A stretch of 64,000 nt of DNA, taken from NCBI RefSeq assembly GCF_024972775.1, contig NZ_CP092282.1:2101001-2165000 (forward strand), given 5' to 3'. The stretch is from Dehalobacter sp. DCM (GTDB taxonomy: Bacteria; Bacillota; Desulfitobacteriia; Desulfitobacteriales; Syntrophobotulaceae). The notes below the pieces were generated by a model. It was not told the origin of the DNA, made no database searches, and saw only the letters and a list, made by a program, of their open reading frames with translations. Of this stretch, positions 32,560 through 41,384 are shown in pieces. The stretch's first letter is position 1. Every line of letters starts with the position of its first letter. The translations under genes were made by a program, and so were the position numbers.

Positions 32560-34881
32560 ATGGCTTACGAAATATCGGAATATTATCAGAAGCATAAAGG
32601 GGAGTCCCAATGGCAGGACGGAGAATATACCTGTACGCGGACAACCATGTGGACCGGACCCGGCTGCCACAATGGCTGCGGTGTTGTCTATTATACCAAG
32701 AACGGCAAAGTGGAAAAAGTCGAAGGCGATCCTTACAATCCGTTCAACTTAGGCAAACTCTGTATGCGCTGCCTTAATTATGTTGAAGCGGCATCCAGTC
32801 CGGAGCGCTTGAAATGGCCATTAAAAAGAGTCGGCGAACGCGGTGAAAACAAATGGGAACGCATCTCCTGGGATGAAGCCTATGATCTGATCGTCAAAGA
32901 AGTTCGTCGAATTCAAAGTAAATATGGGCCGGAATCCATCGTCGCCATGGAAGGAACAGGCCGGAACGTCATCTGGCAAGTCCCCTATCTCTGCTATGCC
33001 GGTTTTGGCAGTCCAAACTTTACTTTAGGCTTCTTAAGCGGCGAATCCTGCTCGATGCCGCGCTTAGTTACGGAAGCGGTCATTCAGGGAGACTTTTCCT
33101 TCGGGGACTATTCCGCCCATTTCCCGGATCGGTATGATAATCCTACATGGAAAGTTCCGGGGGTTATCTTGATCTGGGGACAAAATGCGATTATCTCCAA
33201 TCCGGACAGCTCACTGGGACACTGGATTGTCGAATGTATGAAACGCGGATCAAAACTGATTGTTGTTGATCCCATGCTGACTTGGCTTGCGGCGAAGGCC
33301 GACTATTGGCTTCAGGTCAGACCGGGAACGGATGCCGCCTTGGCCATGGCAATGAATGATGTCATCATCAAGGAAGACTTGTATGACCATGATTTTGTTG
33401 AAAAATGGACAGTAGGATTCGATGAATTCGCAGAACGGGTTGCTACCATGCCTGCGGAAAGAGCTGCTGAAATCACCTGGGTACCCAAAGATATCATTGA
33501 GGGAGCCGCCCGTTTGTTTGCCAAAGCAGATGGGGCTGCAACTACCTGGGGTGTGTCCGTGGATATGGCCGTTGCAGGCGTTTCTGCAGCCCATGCCATC
33601 ACCGGCTTATGGAGTATTACCGGCAACCTGGATAAACCCGGCGGCCAATCGATTATTCAATATGCCTATGACCTGGGGATGGCCTATGACTATGGTTTGG
33701 AAATTCTGTCGGAAGAAGTGAAAGCTAAACGTATCGGCAATGAACTGCCTCTCAAACAAACCGGTTATGGAGCAACAGCCCACTCCGATACATTATTGAA
33801 ACAGATTGAGAATGGCGGAAATCCCTATCCTATTAAGATGTTCTGGTTCCAGAGCACCAATCCAATTGCCAATATGGGAGCAGAAGCGCCGCGTATTTAT
33901 AAAGCTATTAAATCTACTGAATTCAATGTCGTCGTAGACCTGTTCATGACACCGACAGCGGTGGCTTGCGCCGATCTGGTTCTCCCTTGTGCCATGAGCA
34001 GCGAGCGCTGGAGCAACCGAAACTGGTGGATGCCGCTTGCCGGAATCCGAAAAGTTGCAGAATATGAAGAGGCAAAATCGGATGAACAGCTTATTCTGGA
34101 ACTTGGTAAGCGTTTAAATCCGGAAATGTTCCCCTGGAAAGATGATAAAGAATGGAACGATTGGATCATCAAAGAGCAAGGCAGCAAGGCGGGGATAACC
34201 TATGATCAACTCAACGACATGATCTATAGCTATGATCACTTTGAGTATTACAGATATGAAAAAGGACTTCTCCGCAGGGATGGACTGCCAGGTTTCAATA
34301 CCCTTTCCGGTAAAGTGGAGCTGAAAATCGGCTTATTTGAATCTTGGGGCCTCGATCCACTGCCCTGGTACCAGGAACCGCCGGAAAGCCCCTATTCCAC
34401 ACCTGAGCTTTTCAAGAAATATCCGCTCATTCTGACTACCGGCCACCGTTCCTGGGAATTCTTCCATTCCGAGCACCGGCAATTAAAATTAAACCGTGAA
34501 TTTCACCCTGATCCGCTGATTAAAATCAATCCCGAGACTGCTGCCAAATACGGTATCAAAGAAGGGGATTGGGTGTGGGTAGAAAATTACCGCGGTCGCT
34601 TCAAACAGAAAGTCAAATTCGAAGAACTGCATCCTCTCGTCGTCAATGCGGAGCACGGCTGGTGGTTCCCGGAAATGGAAGGTGCCGAACCTACCCTTTT
34701 CGGTGTATTTGATTCCAACAGCAATAACCTAACCACCATGTGTCAAAACGGTCCAACTGGTTATGGCGCACCGTATAAAAACCAGCTCTGTAAGATTTAT
34801 AAAGTTACTGAAGAAAACAGCAAGATATTACCGTCAGAGCAAGTAACGAAATTGGGAGGGTTCAACTATGTCTACAAATAA
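32560..34881 (+). CDS. Molybdopterin oxidoreductase, catalytic subunit 2 (paralogue)
   Basis: This 773-residue close paralogue of the 29871 product has the same order of motifs: CHNGC...LCMRC cluster site, 'ISWDEAYDLIVKEV', 'LSGESCSMPR' at the cofactor-ligand region, 'HSEHRQLKLNREFHPDP' and 'NAEHGWWFPE'. Differences concentrate at 'GDYSAHFPDRYDNPTWK' against 'VDCSQQFEDRYENPEWR' and around residues 180-215, probably the substrate funnel, so the two enzymes may act on different isomers or in sequence. RBS is TTGGAGG, 39 bases after the first small subunit. It overlaps its own small subunit by 14 bases, exactly as in the first pair, so the pair was duplicated as a unit. Confidence 0.82.
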   Translation: MAYEISEYYQKHKGESQWQDGEYTCTRTTMWTGPGCHNGCGVVYYTKNGKVEKVEGDPYNPFNLGKLCMRCLNYVEAASSPERLKWPLKRVGERGENKWERISWDEAYDLIVKEVRRIQSKYGPESIVAMEGTGRNVIWQVPYLCYAGFGSPNFTLGFLSGESCSMPRLVTEAVIQGDFSFGDYSAHFPDRYDNPTWKVPGVILIWGQNAIISNPDSSLGHWIVECMKRGSKLIVVDPMLTWLAAKADYWLQVRPGTDAALAMAMNDVIIKEDLYDHDFVEKWTVGFDEFAERVATMPAERAAEITWVPKDIIEGAARLFAKADGAATTWGVSVDMAVAGVSAAHAITGLWSITGNLDKPGGQSIIQYAYDLGMAYDYGLEILSEEVKAKRIGNELPLKQTGYGATAHSDTLLKQIENGGNPYPIKMFWFQSTNPIANMGAEAPRIYKAIKSTEFNVVVDLFMTPTAVACADLVLPCAMSSERWSNRNWWMPLAGIRKVAEYEEAKSDEQLILELGKRLNPEMFPWKDDKEWNDWIIKEQGSKAGITYDQLNDMIYSYDHFEYYRYEKGLLRRDGLPGFNTLSGKVELKIGLFESWGLDPLPWYQEPPESPYSTPELFKKYPLILTTGHRSWEFFHSEHRQLKLNREFHPDPLIKINPETAAKYGIKEGDWVWVENYRGRFKQKVKFEELHPLVVNAEHGWWFPEMEGAEPTLFGVFDSNSNNLTTMCQNGPTGYGAPYKNQLCKIYKVTEENSKILPSEQVTKLGGFNYVYK

Positions 34882-35215
34882 TGAACGTTACGGATTACTC
34901 ATAGACTATGATTTTTGTACCGGCTGCCATACGTGTGAAACCGCCTGCAAAGTAGAGCACAAACTGACCCACGGTCAATGGGGAATAAAGCTTTCACAGG
35001 ACGGTCCCCGCAAACTGGAGAACGGCAGGTATGAATTTACCTATGTTCCCATCCCTACCTCCCTCTGCGACCTCTGCGAAGATCTGGTGAAAGCAGGGAA
35101 GTTCCCGACCTGCGTTGCTCACTGTCAGGCTGATGTAATGAGCTATGGGCTGGTAAAAGACCTGGCAAAAAAAATGGCGGCTAAACCCAAAATGGTATTG
35201 TTTGCGCCTAAATAA
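34868..35215 (+). CDS. Fe-S subunit 2 of the molybdopterin oxidoreductase
   Basis: The 115-residue paralogue of the 32176 product has the same two cluster motifs (CTGCHTCETAC and CDLCEDLV...CVAHC) and the same start 'NNERYGLLIDYDFC'. It completes the second soluble heterodimer. The RBS (TGGGAGG) is inside the preceding gene. The last gene of the operon before a hairpin at 35240. Confidence 0.85.
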   Translation: MSTNNERYGLLIDYDFCTGCHTCETACKVEHKLTHGQWGIKLSQDGPRKLENGRYEFTYVPIPTSLCDLCEDLVKAGKFPTCVAHCQADVMSYGLVKDLAKKMAAKPKMVLFAPK

Positions 35216-35239
35216 AATGGATTAGCGTTAACGACTCTT

Positions 35240-35274
35240 CAGGGTCATTCATGATATAAATGTGAGTGACCCTG
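35240..35274 (+). terminator. Hairpin after molybdopterin operon
   Basis: CAGGGTCATTCAT pairs with GTGAGTGACCCTG (two wobble pairs) around a 9-base loop. There is no strong T-run. It probably marks the 3' end of the operon. Confidence 0.55.
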
Positions 35275-35346
35275 ATCGTCATTTAAAGTAAATAGAAATC
35301 ATTTTTTATAATTTTGGAAATACCCATCTAAATAAAGAAAGCAGGG

Positions 35347-35628
35347 ATGTTTTTGGGTTGTTGGGTCTGTAATCCGTTATGCGGCCGCTGCAGAAAAGAA
35401 GAAAAGGCGCCAAAAAAATGCCCTAACTGCGGCACCTTCCATATTCGGGGATTCTACCAGAATAATCAATGCAATCATTGCGGGTCTGATTTGGGAGACG
35501 GAAGTCGGGAAAGTGTTCATTGTTTATATTCCGGATTAATGTGCAGTACACCCTGCAAACGGTATCGCATTGCCCTCCCGAACGGGATGTTGAATCCGTG
35601 TATAAAACATAAACCGAATAAAGCATAG
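35347..35628 (+). CDS. Cys-rich 93-residue protein with zinc-ribbon motifs
   Basis: The protein holds about 13 cysteines: an N-terminal CWVCNPLCGRC, a middle CPNC...CNHC pair that looks like a zinc ribbon, and CLYSGLMCSTPC...C near the end. There is no membrane segment. I do not recognise the family. It lies between the molybdopterin operon and its probable activator, which suggests a role in metal or cluster handling or in regulation for that system. The RBS is weak (AAAGCAGGG). Confidence 0.55.
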   Translation: MFLGCWVCNPLCGRCRKEEKAPKKCPNCGTFHIRGFYQNNQCNHCGSDLGDGSRESVHCLYSGLMCSTPCKRYRIALPNGMLNPCIKHKPNKA

Positions 35629-35721
35629 CGATTGGATATGCTAAAAATACGATTGTACACAGCATAAACACTTTTAAATAAATAAGTATTTCTAAACGTT
35701 TAAAGGAGGGGTATAATAGGT

Positions 35722-37836
35722 GTGAATGGGAGTATATGTAAAGAATGGGTGGTCACTATGTTCCAACCCCTAGAACACATGCTCAGCACAGTCATGAAAA
35801 CGCAACAAAATTCCTATTGCAGCTATATCAATGAAAACACGGAAGTTATTAATGTTATTGAAAAAATTCGCAAACAAAAGTACGATGTGCTGCATGGGTA
35901 TATCACGCCAAATGAGGCGGATCTTGTGCGTCCGCAAATTGTTGAATCCTGGATTCGATCTTATGACCTAGGCCTCGATCTTTTTAAACCGAACCCGGCA
36001 CCGGAACTCGATCAGGCTGATTTTGCAGAAATCTTACAAGAAAAAGAACTATTGCTAAAAACAGCACGATCGTATATCTTGCAATTAAAAAATATGATGT
36101 ATGGTTCCAATTGTATTATTATTCTAACCGATGAGAAAGGTGTCATTTTAGAAGTTGTAGAAGCCGAAGACACAATCATGAATGAAGATTACCACATGAA
36201 ACCCGGCGAGGTTTGGAATGAATCGACGGTGGGGACTTGCTCCCACGATTTATGTATCCGAATGGAAAGTCCGATTCAAATATGCGGCCCAGAGCATTAT
36301 TGTGAGGGCTTTAAATATACCATTGCATCCTCTGCGCCAATTTTTGATGAGAATGATAATTTAATCGGGACACTCAATATAGCCAGTCAGGACTACTGCG
36401 GCCAAAATGCACATACCCTGGGATTAGCTGTCAGTATGTGTTGGGCCATTCAAAATGAGTTGCGGTCAAAGGATAATAACGAGCTTATTCATGCGACACT
36501 TGAGGGTTATCGTGATGCCGTCATTACTATTAACAAGAAGAAAATAATAACGAAATATAACAAATTGGCAGAATCCTTCCTAAGTCTGAACAAACAGAAT
36601 TTTGCGGAGAGGCGAATAGAAGAAGTAATGGGTTTCCAGCCCAAAATTGATTTCGTATTAAATACCGGCGAACCCGTGGTGGGTGCTGATATCATTATAA
36701 ATAAATCAATGCATAAGTATGTTCTTCATTCCATTCAACCGATAAAAAATTCCCATCAGTTTGTAACCGGATGCGTGTTGAATTTATGTACCTATCCGCA
36801 AGGCAAAAAAGATGCTGCCCATGTGGAAAACAGCGAAAATCAACGAGCGACCGTTACCTTTGATCATATCGTCGGAAGCTCCCCCCAAATTATTAATACA
36901 ATCAATTCAACAAGGAAGTTTGCTTTAATCGGAGCCAATATTTTAATTGAGGGAGAAAGCGGTACCGGCAAAGAATTGTTTGCTCAGGCTATACACAGTC
37001 AAACTCGACCTAACAGCCCCTTTATGGTGCTGAACTGTGCCGCCATCCCTAAAAATCTGATTGAAAGTGAACTTTTTGGATATGAAGGCGGCGCATTCAC
37101 CGGTGCTGAGCGACAAGGCAAACCGGGTAAAATCGAGCTGGCTAATAACGGCACGTTGTTTCTGGATGAAATTGGAGATATGCCGTTAGAAATTCAGCCT
37201 GTATTATTACGGGTCCTGGAAGACCGTACCATCATGCGGGTCGGTGGCAGTAAATATATCCCTATTGACTTTAATCTAGTCGCAGCAACGAATAAAGATT
37301 TATTGGATTTAGTACGCCGCGGGCTGTTCAGAGAAGATTTGTTTTATCGATTGGCGGTTTTCAGAATAAAAATTCCCCCACTGAGAGAAAGAAAAGTGGA
37401 TATCGTAAAACTGGCTATCCATTTTGTAGAGAAGGCAGCGACTTATCAGACAATCCCAGTCCCCCTCCTCAGCGAAAACACAAAAGATATTTTAGTTAAA
37501 TATGGTTGGCCTGGAAATGTGAGACAACTGGAAAATGCCATGGTCTATGCCGTCAACATGTGTTCTGGCGGAAAGATTTTGCCGGATGATTTACCCGGGC
37601 AAATTAAAGATTCCTTCGAGTCAGCCTTCGACGATTTTTCCGGCCCGAAGGGAGAGGAAAATGTAAAAAAAGACAGCGACTTCTCTCTTCAGGAAATGGA
37701 AAGGATCGCCATTATGCAAGCGTTGCAGCAAACATCAGACAATATCGGGAAAGCAGCTAAAATTTTAGGTTTAAGCAAAAGTACCCTTTATCGTAGAATA
37801 AGGAAATATAACATTAAAATAGATGTTAAACAATAA
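35722..37836 (+). CDS. Sigma-54-dependent activator, GAF-PAS-AAA-Fis type
   Basis: The 704-residue AcoR-like enhancer-binding protein has a GAF region (~70-240), a PAS-like region (~250-345), an AAA+ domain (~375-605) with Walker A GESGTGKE, the sigma-54 contact loop GAFTGA (~457-462), Walker B '[11 protein letters not shown]' and arginine finger region '[11 protein letters not shown]', and a C-terminal Fis-type HTH ([18 protein letters not shown]). It should open the sigma-54 promoter at 29739, and perhaps the one at 7144, in response to a small molecule sensed by GAF or PAS. GTG 35722 follows AAGGAGGGG; ATG 35758 is an alternative. Confidence 0.88.
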   Translation: MNGSICKEWVVTMFQPLEHMLSTVMKTQQNSYCSYINENTEVINVIEKIRKQKYDVLHGYITPNEADLVRPQIVESWIRSYDLGLDLFKPNPAPELDQADFAEILQEKELLLKTARSYILQLKNMMYGSNCIIILTDEKGVILEVVEAEDTIMNEDYHMKPGEVWNESTVGTCSHDLCIRMESPIQICGPEHYCEGFKYTIASSAPIFDENDNLIGTLNIASQDYCGQNAHTLGLAVSMCWAIQNELRSKDNNELIHATLEGYRDAVITINKKKIITKYNKLAESFLSLNKQNFAERRIEEVMGFQPKIDFVLNTGEPVVGADIIINKSMHKYVLHSIQPIKNSHQFVTGCVLNLCTYPQGKKDAAHVENSENQRATVTFDHIVGSSPQIINTINSTRKFALIGANILIEGESGTGKELFAQAIHSQTRPNSPFMVLNCAAIPKNLIESELFGYEGGAFTGAERQGKPGKIELANNGTLFLDEIGDMPLEIQPVLLRVLEDRTIMRVGGSKYIPIDFNLVAATNKDLLDLVRRGLFREDLFYRLAVFRIKIPPLRERKVDIVKLAIHFVEKAATYQTIPVPLLSENTKDILVKYGWPGNVRQLENAMVYAVNMCSGGKILPDDLPGQIKDSFESAFDDFSGPKGEENVKKDSDFSLQEMERIAIMQALQQTSDNIGKAAKILGLSKSTLYRRIRKYNIKIDVKQ

Positions 37837-38195
37837 CTTAAATTTAAATTTGGACTTCCCAATAATCGACATAAAAACAGAACAGAGAAAAATACAAAAG
37901 GATATCTCACGTATTGTTAAATTTTCCTCTTAAAATTAGTGGATTCTTGCTGAAAATCTGATGCGCCTCTATGAGGAGTATTGTTCCAAGCTGCCGAACG
38001 CATCCGATGAGGATTCAAATTCCCAACCGGGGGGAATTTGACTTACACCCAGGCTCTCCTCCTACTGGGGTTACCGGCAGAGATTACAGCTGACAAATTC
38101 GTTCCTTCAAATATATGGTCTGTATGCGATATAATGCAATGATAAAGCAGTGCAAGACGTGTAATAGAAAAAGGACAGACATTGATATGCCTGTC
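37837..38195. other. Non-coding stretch with one hairpin
   Basis: The region holds an inverted repeat CAAATTCCC/GGGGAATTTG near 38026-38051 and a short coding-like tail (about 33 codons, 37948-38042) without a start signal, possibly a gene remnant. No gene can be supported. Confidence 0.4.
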
Positions 38196-38357
38196 TTATT
38201 TAAGTTCATCAAATTCATCCTTTCCCACGAAACAAATCGGGCATACCCAATCGTCAGGGATATCTTCGAAAGGTGTTCCGGGAGCAATACCGCTGTCGGG
38301 ATCGCCTTGTTCCGGGTCATAAATATAACCGCAGGGAATACAGATGTACTTTGTCAT
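38196..38357 (-). CDS. Rubredoxin
   Basis: The 53-residue protein has the two Cys pairs of rubredoxin, [14 protein letters not shown] near the N-terminus and [11 protein letters not shown] near the C-terminus, and the usual '[15 protein letters not shown]' between them. It binds one Fe(Cys)4 and carries single electrons, often to oxygen- or peroxide-detoxifying enzymes in anaerobes. RBS is GAGGTG, six bases before the ATG. CIPC replaces the more common CxxC with Val/Thr variants, within the family range. It is a single-gene unit convergent with nothing. Confidence 0.93.
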   Translation of the reverse strand: MTKYICIPCGYIYDPEQGDPDSGIAPGTPFEDIPDDWVCPICFVGKDEFDELK

Positions 38358-38463
38358 GGTATCACCTCGCTTTACAATTATTCACATTTGGCAGGGAGGT
38401 CTAGTATCATAGTATGTTACTTATCACGCGTCATTCAATGCATTGTACTAAAATTAAATCAAA

Positions 38464-39075
38464 CTATAACTTCCGCTTAAGTCCCTTAATTTTACCAACG
38501 ATGCGGATACGTTCCATTTCCTTGCCGGTAAATGTACGGGACGGGTATACCGGGTTGGCTGATTGCAGGGTAATGCTGTCATTGTGTTTATAAACTTTGT
38601 TCAACGTACCCTCTTCATTTTCAATGATGACAACGGTTAAATCGCCGTATTCAATTTCATTCTGTTCACGGACAAGGACTAAGTCCCCGGGCAGTATTCC
38701 CTCATTAATCATCGAATCGTCTTTTACTTTAAGGTAAAAATAATTGCCTTCTGCCTTATCTTCCGTGTCCATTTTTTCTGAGCCAAGCAATTCCTCATAG
38801 GCGAGCCCGTTAGGTACTGCCTTGACAGCGCCGACCACCGGTATGCTGATTTGCGTATCAATGTATCCTGCCGCGGCCATCAGCTGATTGTAAGGAATTT
38901 GAAGTCCCTCGCTGATTTTCATCAGGATATCGGGTTTGGGTGTACTGCGTGCGCCGGTCTCGATTTGCGATAAATAGGCGTTGGATACGCCGGAGCACAG
39001 ACTGAGCTGCCGAAGGGACAAGCCGTTTTTCATGCGGAGTTCTTTTAGATATTTCCCAAAATCTCTTTCAACCAT
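38464..39075 (-). CDS. XRE-type repressor with S24/LexA-like peptidase domain
   Basis: The N-terminal helix-turn-helix ('GLSLRQLSLCSGVSNAYLSQIE', quoted as LSLRQLSLCSGVSNAYLS) is followed by an S24 peptidase fold with the Ser in 'DDSMINEGILPGD' and the Lys in 'NKVYKHND', the Ser/Lys pair used for self-cleavage in LexA and CI-type repressors. 203 residues from Met at 39075. AAGGAG lies 13 bases upstream, a little far. The alternative ATG at 39105 lies inside an operator-like palindrome and has no RBS. It probably controls itself and the divergent XRE gene at 39200. Confidence 0.85.
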   Translation of the reverse strand: MVERDFGKYLKELRMKNGLSLRQLSLCSGVSNAYLSQIETGARSTPKPDILMKISEGLQIPYNQLMAAAGYIDTQISIPVVGAVKAVPNGLAYEELLGSEKMDTEDKAEGNYFYLKVKDDSMINEGILPGDLVLVREQNEIEYGDLTVVIIENEEGTLNKVYKHNDSITLQSANPVYPSRTFTGKEMERIRIVGKIKGLKRKL

Positions 39076-39096
39076 GGGCAGCCGGAGACTCCTTTT

Positions 39097-39113
39097 TGTT
39101 AACATTTGTTACC
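39097..39113. promoter_or_regulatory. Operator-like site 1 (before S24 repressor)
   Basis: TGTTAACATTTGTTACC is an imperfect palindrome. Read on the minus strand it contains CAAATGTTAACA, which recurs as CAAATGTTAGCA at 39176-39187 ahead of the divergent gene. Confidence 0.45.
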
Positions 39114-39171
39114 ACATCATTATAGACCAAATCAGATAAAATGTATACGAATAGAGCTGAAAGAAGGGTTG

Positions 39172-39189
39172 CTTGCAAATGTTAGCAAG
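39172..39189. promoter_or_regulatory. Operator-like site 2 (before XRE gene)
   Basis: CTTGCAAATGTTAGCAAG is a palindrome with six-base arms (CTTGCxx/xxGCAAG) sharing the core CAAATGTTA with site 1 on the opposite strand. It lies directly ahead of the RBS of the 39200 gene, a good place for repression. Confidence 0.45.
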
Positions 39190-39199
39190 GTGGAATATA

Positions 39200-39544
39200 A
39201 TGGACAAAAAAGGGGATGGTGGATTAATGAAGCTAAAAATAAATCGTGACATGCTGGTTTTAAAGCGGATTGCTTTAGGCTATAGCCAACGGGGATTATC
39301 GAAAGAACTCGGTCTGAGTTCTTCATATATCTCTCAGGTTGAGTGCGGAAAACGGAACGTAAGCCCTAACGTTGCTTTAAAGATCTGTACCGTGCTCAAG
39401 GTTGAATTGGAGACTCTTTTTTTTGTTCCAAATGCTTGCAAAAGCGAACGACAGGCTAATCTGTCATCCGCAGCTGATCATATTGAGGGCAGCGGCAGAG
39501 TCAAAGAGAGAAAACTTGCCTGGTTTGAAATTCTGAAATACTGA
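39200..39544 (+). CDS. XRE-family helix-turn-helix regulator
   Basis: 114 residues: a Cro/CI helix-turn-helix at ~20-70 ('GYSQRGLSKELGLSSSYISQ', 'RNVSPNVALKICTVLKV'), then a charged tail. The start is placed at ATG 39200 with AAGGTGG upstream. It is divergent from the S24 repressor, and both have a similar operator-like site near the start. The target genes are unknown. It could be part of a small stress switch or a leftover of a mobile element. Confidence 0.75.
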   Translation: MDKKGDGGLMKLKINRDMLVLKRIALGYSQRGLSKELGLSSSYISQVECGKRNVSPNVALKICTVLKVELETLFFVPNACKSERQANLSSAADHIEGSGRVKERKLAWFEILKY

Positions 39545-39647
39545 AAAAATGGAAAATTGATGAGATTCACGCCAACCGTATGTTTTTTTTGATCGGAAGC
39601 ACACTAAGGCGTGATGGGTCCAATAACGAAAAGGAAGGGTTTTAAAC

Positions 39648-39773
39648 ATGGGTAAACATAAAAAGAATCCCCGGCCAAAATCGTCGGAGACAATCAGGGA
39701 TCCGCATTATACCGAATATGATACCCATAAGGAGCGAAATATCCAAACGTCAAATAAACCGAGTCATTCTTAA
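39648..39773 (+). CDS. Small basic hypothetical protein (41 residues)
   Basis: ATG 39648 with AAGGAAGGG upstream starts a 41-residue hydrophilic, Lys/Pro/His-rich protein ('MGKHKKNPRPKSSETIRDP') without Cys or hydrophobic segments. It has its own hairpin terminator. It may be a spore-associated or nucleic-acid-binding small protein, but I do not recognise it. Confidence 0.55.
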   Translation: MGKHKKNPRPKSSETIRDPHYTEYDTHKERNIQTSNKPSHS

Positions 39774-39790
39774 GCGTAAAGTAATAAAAA

Positions 39791-39820
39791 GATCCGGAAT
39801 TACCGGGTCTTCCTATTTTT
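39791..39820 (+). terminator. Terminator after the small basic protein
   Basis: GATCCGG pairs with CCGGGTC (one wobble) around AATTA, followed by TTCCTATTTTT. Confidence 0.65.
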
Positions 39821-39884
39821 ACGTATTGAAATAATAACGTATTGCAGTTATTGTAGTATAAGAAAAGAAGTGGTGAGAATAGCA

Positions 39885-40223
39885 ATGACCAAAGCCATCA
39901 TCGTTGAAGGGAAAACAGATCGCGAGCGGCTGCTGGAAGTACTTGACGAGCCGGTAGATATCATTTGCACTTATGGCACAATGAACCAGAGTCGATTGGA
40001 AGAGTTAATCGACGAGTCCGGTTATGATGACATATATGTTCTGCTTGATGCCGATGAATCCGGAAATAAACTCCGACGCACGATAAGGAATCTCTTTCCG
40101 AATTTTAAGCATTTATATACCCGGAAGATGTACCGGGAAGTAGCAACGACGCCGCTGGACGAGCTATCTGTGATCTTAAAGAACGCGTATTTTGATGTCA
40201 AAAATCAGAACAAATTCGATTAA
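39885..40223 (+). CDS. Toprim-domain protein, RNase M5-like
   Basis: About 112 residues forming a single Toprim fold with the Glu in 'IIVEGKTDRERL' and the Asp pair in 'VLLDADESGNKLRR'. Toprim domains of this short type occur in RNase M5-like proteins and stand-alone nucleic acid enzymes. The start at 39885 is chosen because the fold begins there; ATG/GTG 39870 lies upstream. The 357-base gap to the etfB gene carries T-rich DNA and a possible TATACT box at 40335 but no gene. Confidence 0.8.
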   Translation: MTKAIIVEGKTDRERLLEVLDEPVDIICTYGTMNQSRLEELIDESGYDDIYVLLDADESGNKLRRTIRNLFPNFKHLYTRKMYREVATTPLDELSVILKNAYFDVKNQNKFD

Positions 40224-40580
40224 TAATCAAAAACCATGCCAGATAACTATTTGCAATTCAAAATAGGTAGATTTATTTGATATTTTGGCGAAAAGTTATT
40301 GTATTGTTTTTTTTTATTTGGTATGATTTAAAAAGTATACTCTTTGACATATGGCTACAAAATATTGGAAAGTGTTTTCCATGATCAGCATGAGGGCAAT
40401 ATCTTTTGCTGGCATTTTCTTACATGTGAAAGATATCACATTACGTGTTTGATTTTGTTACGCCTACTCTGATGCCATGCGTTTTAGTCATTGAGTAAAG
40501 GGGACAGCAGACAGTACACACACGGATGAAGCACCATGGACGCACAGGAATTCAGCACGAAGGAAAGGATGAAAAAAGAA

Positions 40581-41369
40581 GTGGAAATCGTAGTTTGTAT
40601 TAAACAAGTACCGGATACCACGGAAGTAAAGATCGATCCGGTCAAAAACACGCTGATCCGCGACGGTGTGCCTAGTATCGTCAATCCGTTTGACGAGTAT
40701 GCCACTGAAGCTGCTATTCGCATCAAAGAACAAGTAGGCGGGAAAGTAAGCGTTTTGACCATGGGACCACCGCAAGCGGGGTCTGCGCTGCGCAAATGCC
40801 TGGCAATGGGTGCCGATGAGGGAATCCTTATCAGCGACAGAGCAGTTGCCGGAGCTGACACCTGGGCAACCTCCTATACATTAGCGAAGGCTATCGAAAA
40901 GATCGGTAAGCCGGATATCATCTTCTGCGGAAAAATGGCCATCGATGGGGATACGGCTCAAGTAGGGCCTGGTATCGCCGAGCATTTGGGCCTTCCACAG
41001 ACCACCTATGTCCAAAAAATCAGAGAGATCCATCCTGACCATCTGGTCGTTGAGCGCGCCTTTGAAGGCGGTTTTGAAGTCATCAAAGTAAAATTGCCTG
41101 CTGTCATCGCTGTGGACAAAGCAATAGGCGAACCGCGCTATCCCAGTGTTAAAGGATCGATTAAAGCATCCCGAGCTCCGATCACGACCTGGTCGGCAGC
41201 CGATATCGGTGCTCCTCCAGACAAAACCGGACTGAATGGATCCTGTACGCAGGTTATGCAGATTTTTACACCGGAAGTGAAGTTCCAGAGTGAAATGCTT
41301 CAGGGCAGCAGCCCCGAAGAATTGTGTGACCAGCTCATTGGAAAACTCAAAGCGACAGAATTGGTGTAA
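40581..41369 (+). CDS. etfB: Electron transfer flavoprotein beta subunit
   Basis: This 262-residue EtfB starts with the family pattern 'VVCIKQVPDTTEVKIDP' and carries 'VSVLTMGPPQAGSALRKCLAMGADE' (quoted as LTMGPPQAGSALRKCLA), 'GKMAIDGDTAQVGPGIAEHLG' (quoted as AIDGDTAQVGPGIAEHLG), the AMP/FAD-binding loop. GTG 40581 is favoured since EtfB proteins begin right there and AAGGA lies ~10 bases upstream; ATG 40536 and 40569 are alternatives. It forms a heterodimer with EtfA (41385). With the HdrD-like protein at 42601 this is a quinone-linked or bifurcating electron-transfer module for acyl-CoA or hydroxyacid oxidation. Confidence 0.92.
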   Translation: MEIVVCIKQVPDTTEVKIDPVKNTLIRDGVPSIVNPFDEYATEAAIRIKEQVGGKVSVLTMGPPQAGSALRKCLAMGADEGILISDRAVAGADTWATSYTLAKAIEKIGKPDIIFCGKMAIDGDTAQVGPGIAEHLGLPQTTYVQKIREIHPDHLVVERAFEGGFEVIKVKLPAVIAVDKAIGEPRYPSVKGSIKASRAPITTWSAADIGAPPDKTGLNGSCTQVMQIFTPEVKFQSEMLQGSSPEELCDQLIGKLKATELV

Positions 41370-41384
41370 AGGGGGAGCAGGAAA

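Noticed and set aside
38084-38320. 78-codon minus-strand ORF near the rubredoxin
   Set aside because: It is the wrong frame over the rubredoxin gene; the real protein is the 53-residue one.
39173-39199. Upstream TTG start for the XRE gene at 39173
   Set aside because: It falls inside the operator-like palindrome and lacks an RBS, while ATG 39200 has AAGGTGG.
40420-40460. Sigma-54-like TGGCATTTTC sequence before etfB
   Set aside because: The TTGC part is missing at the required spacing.
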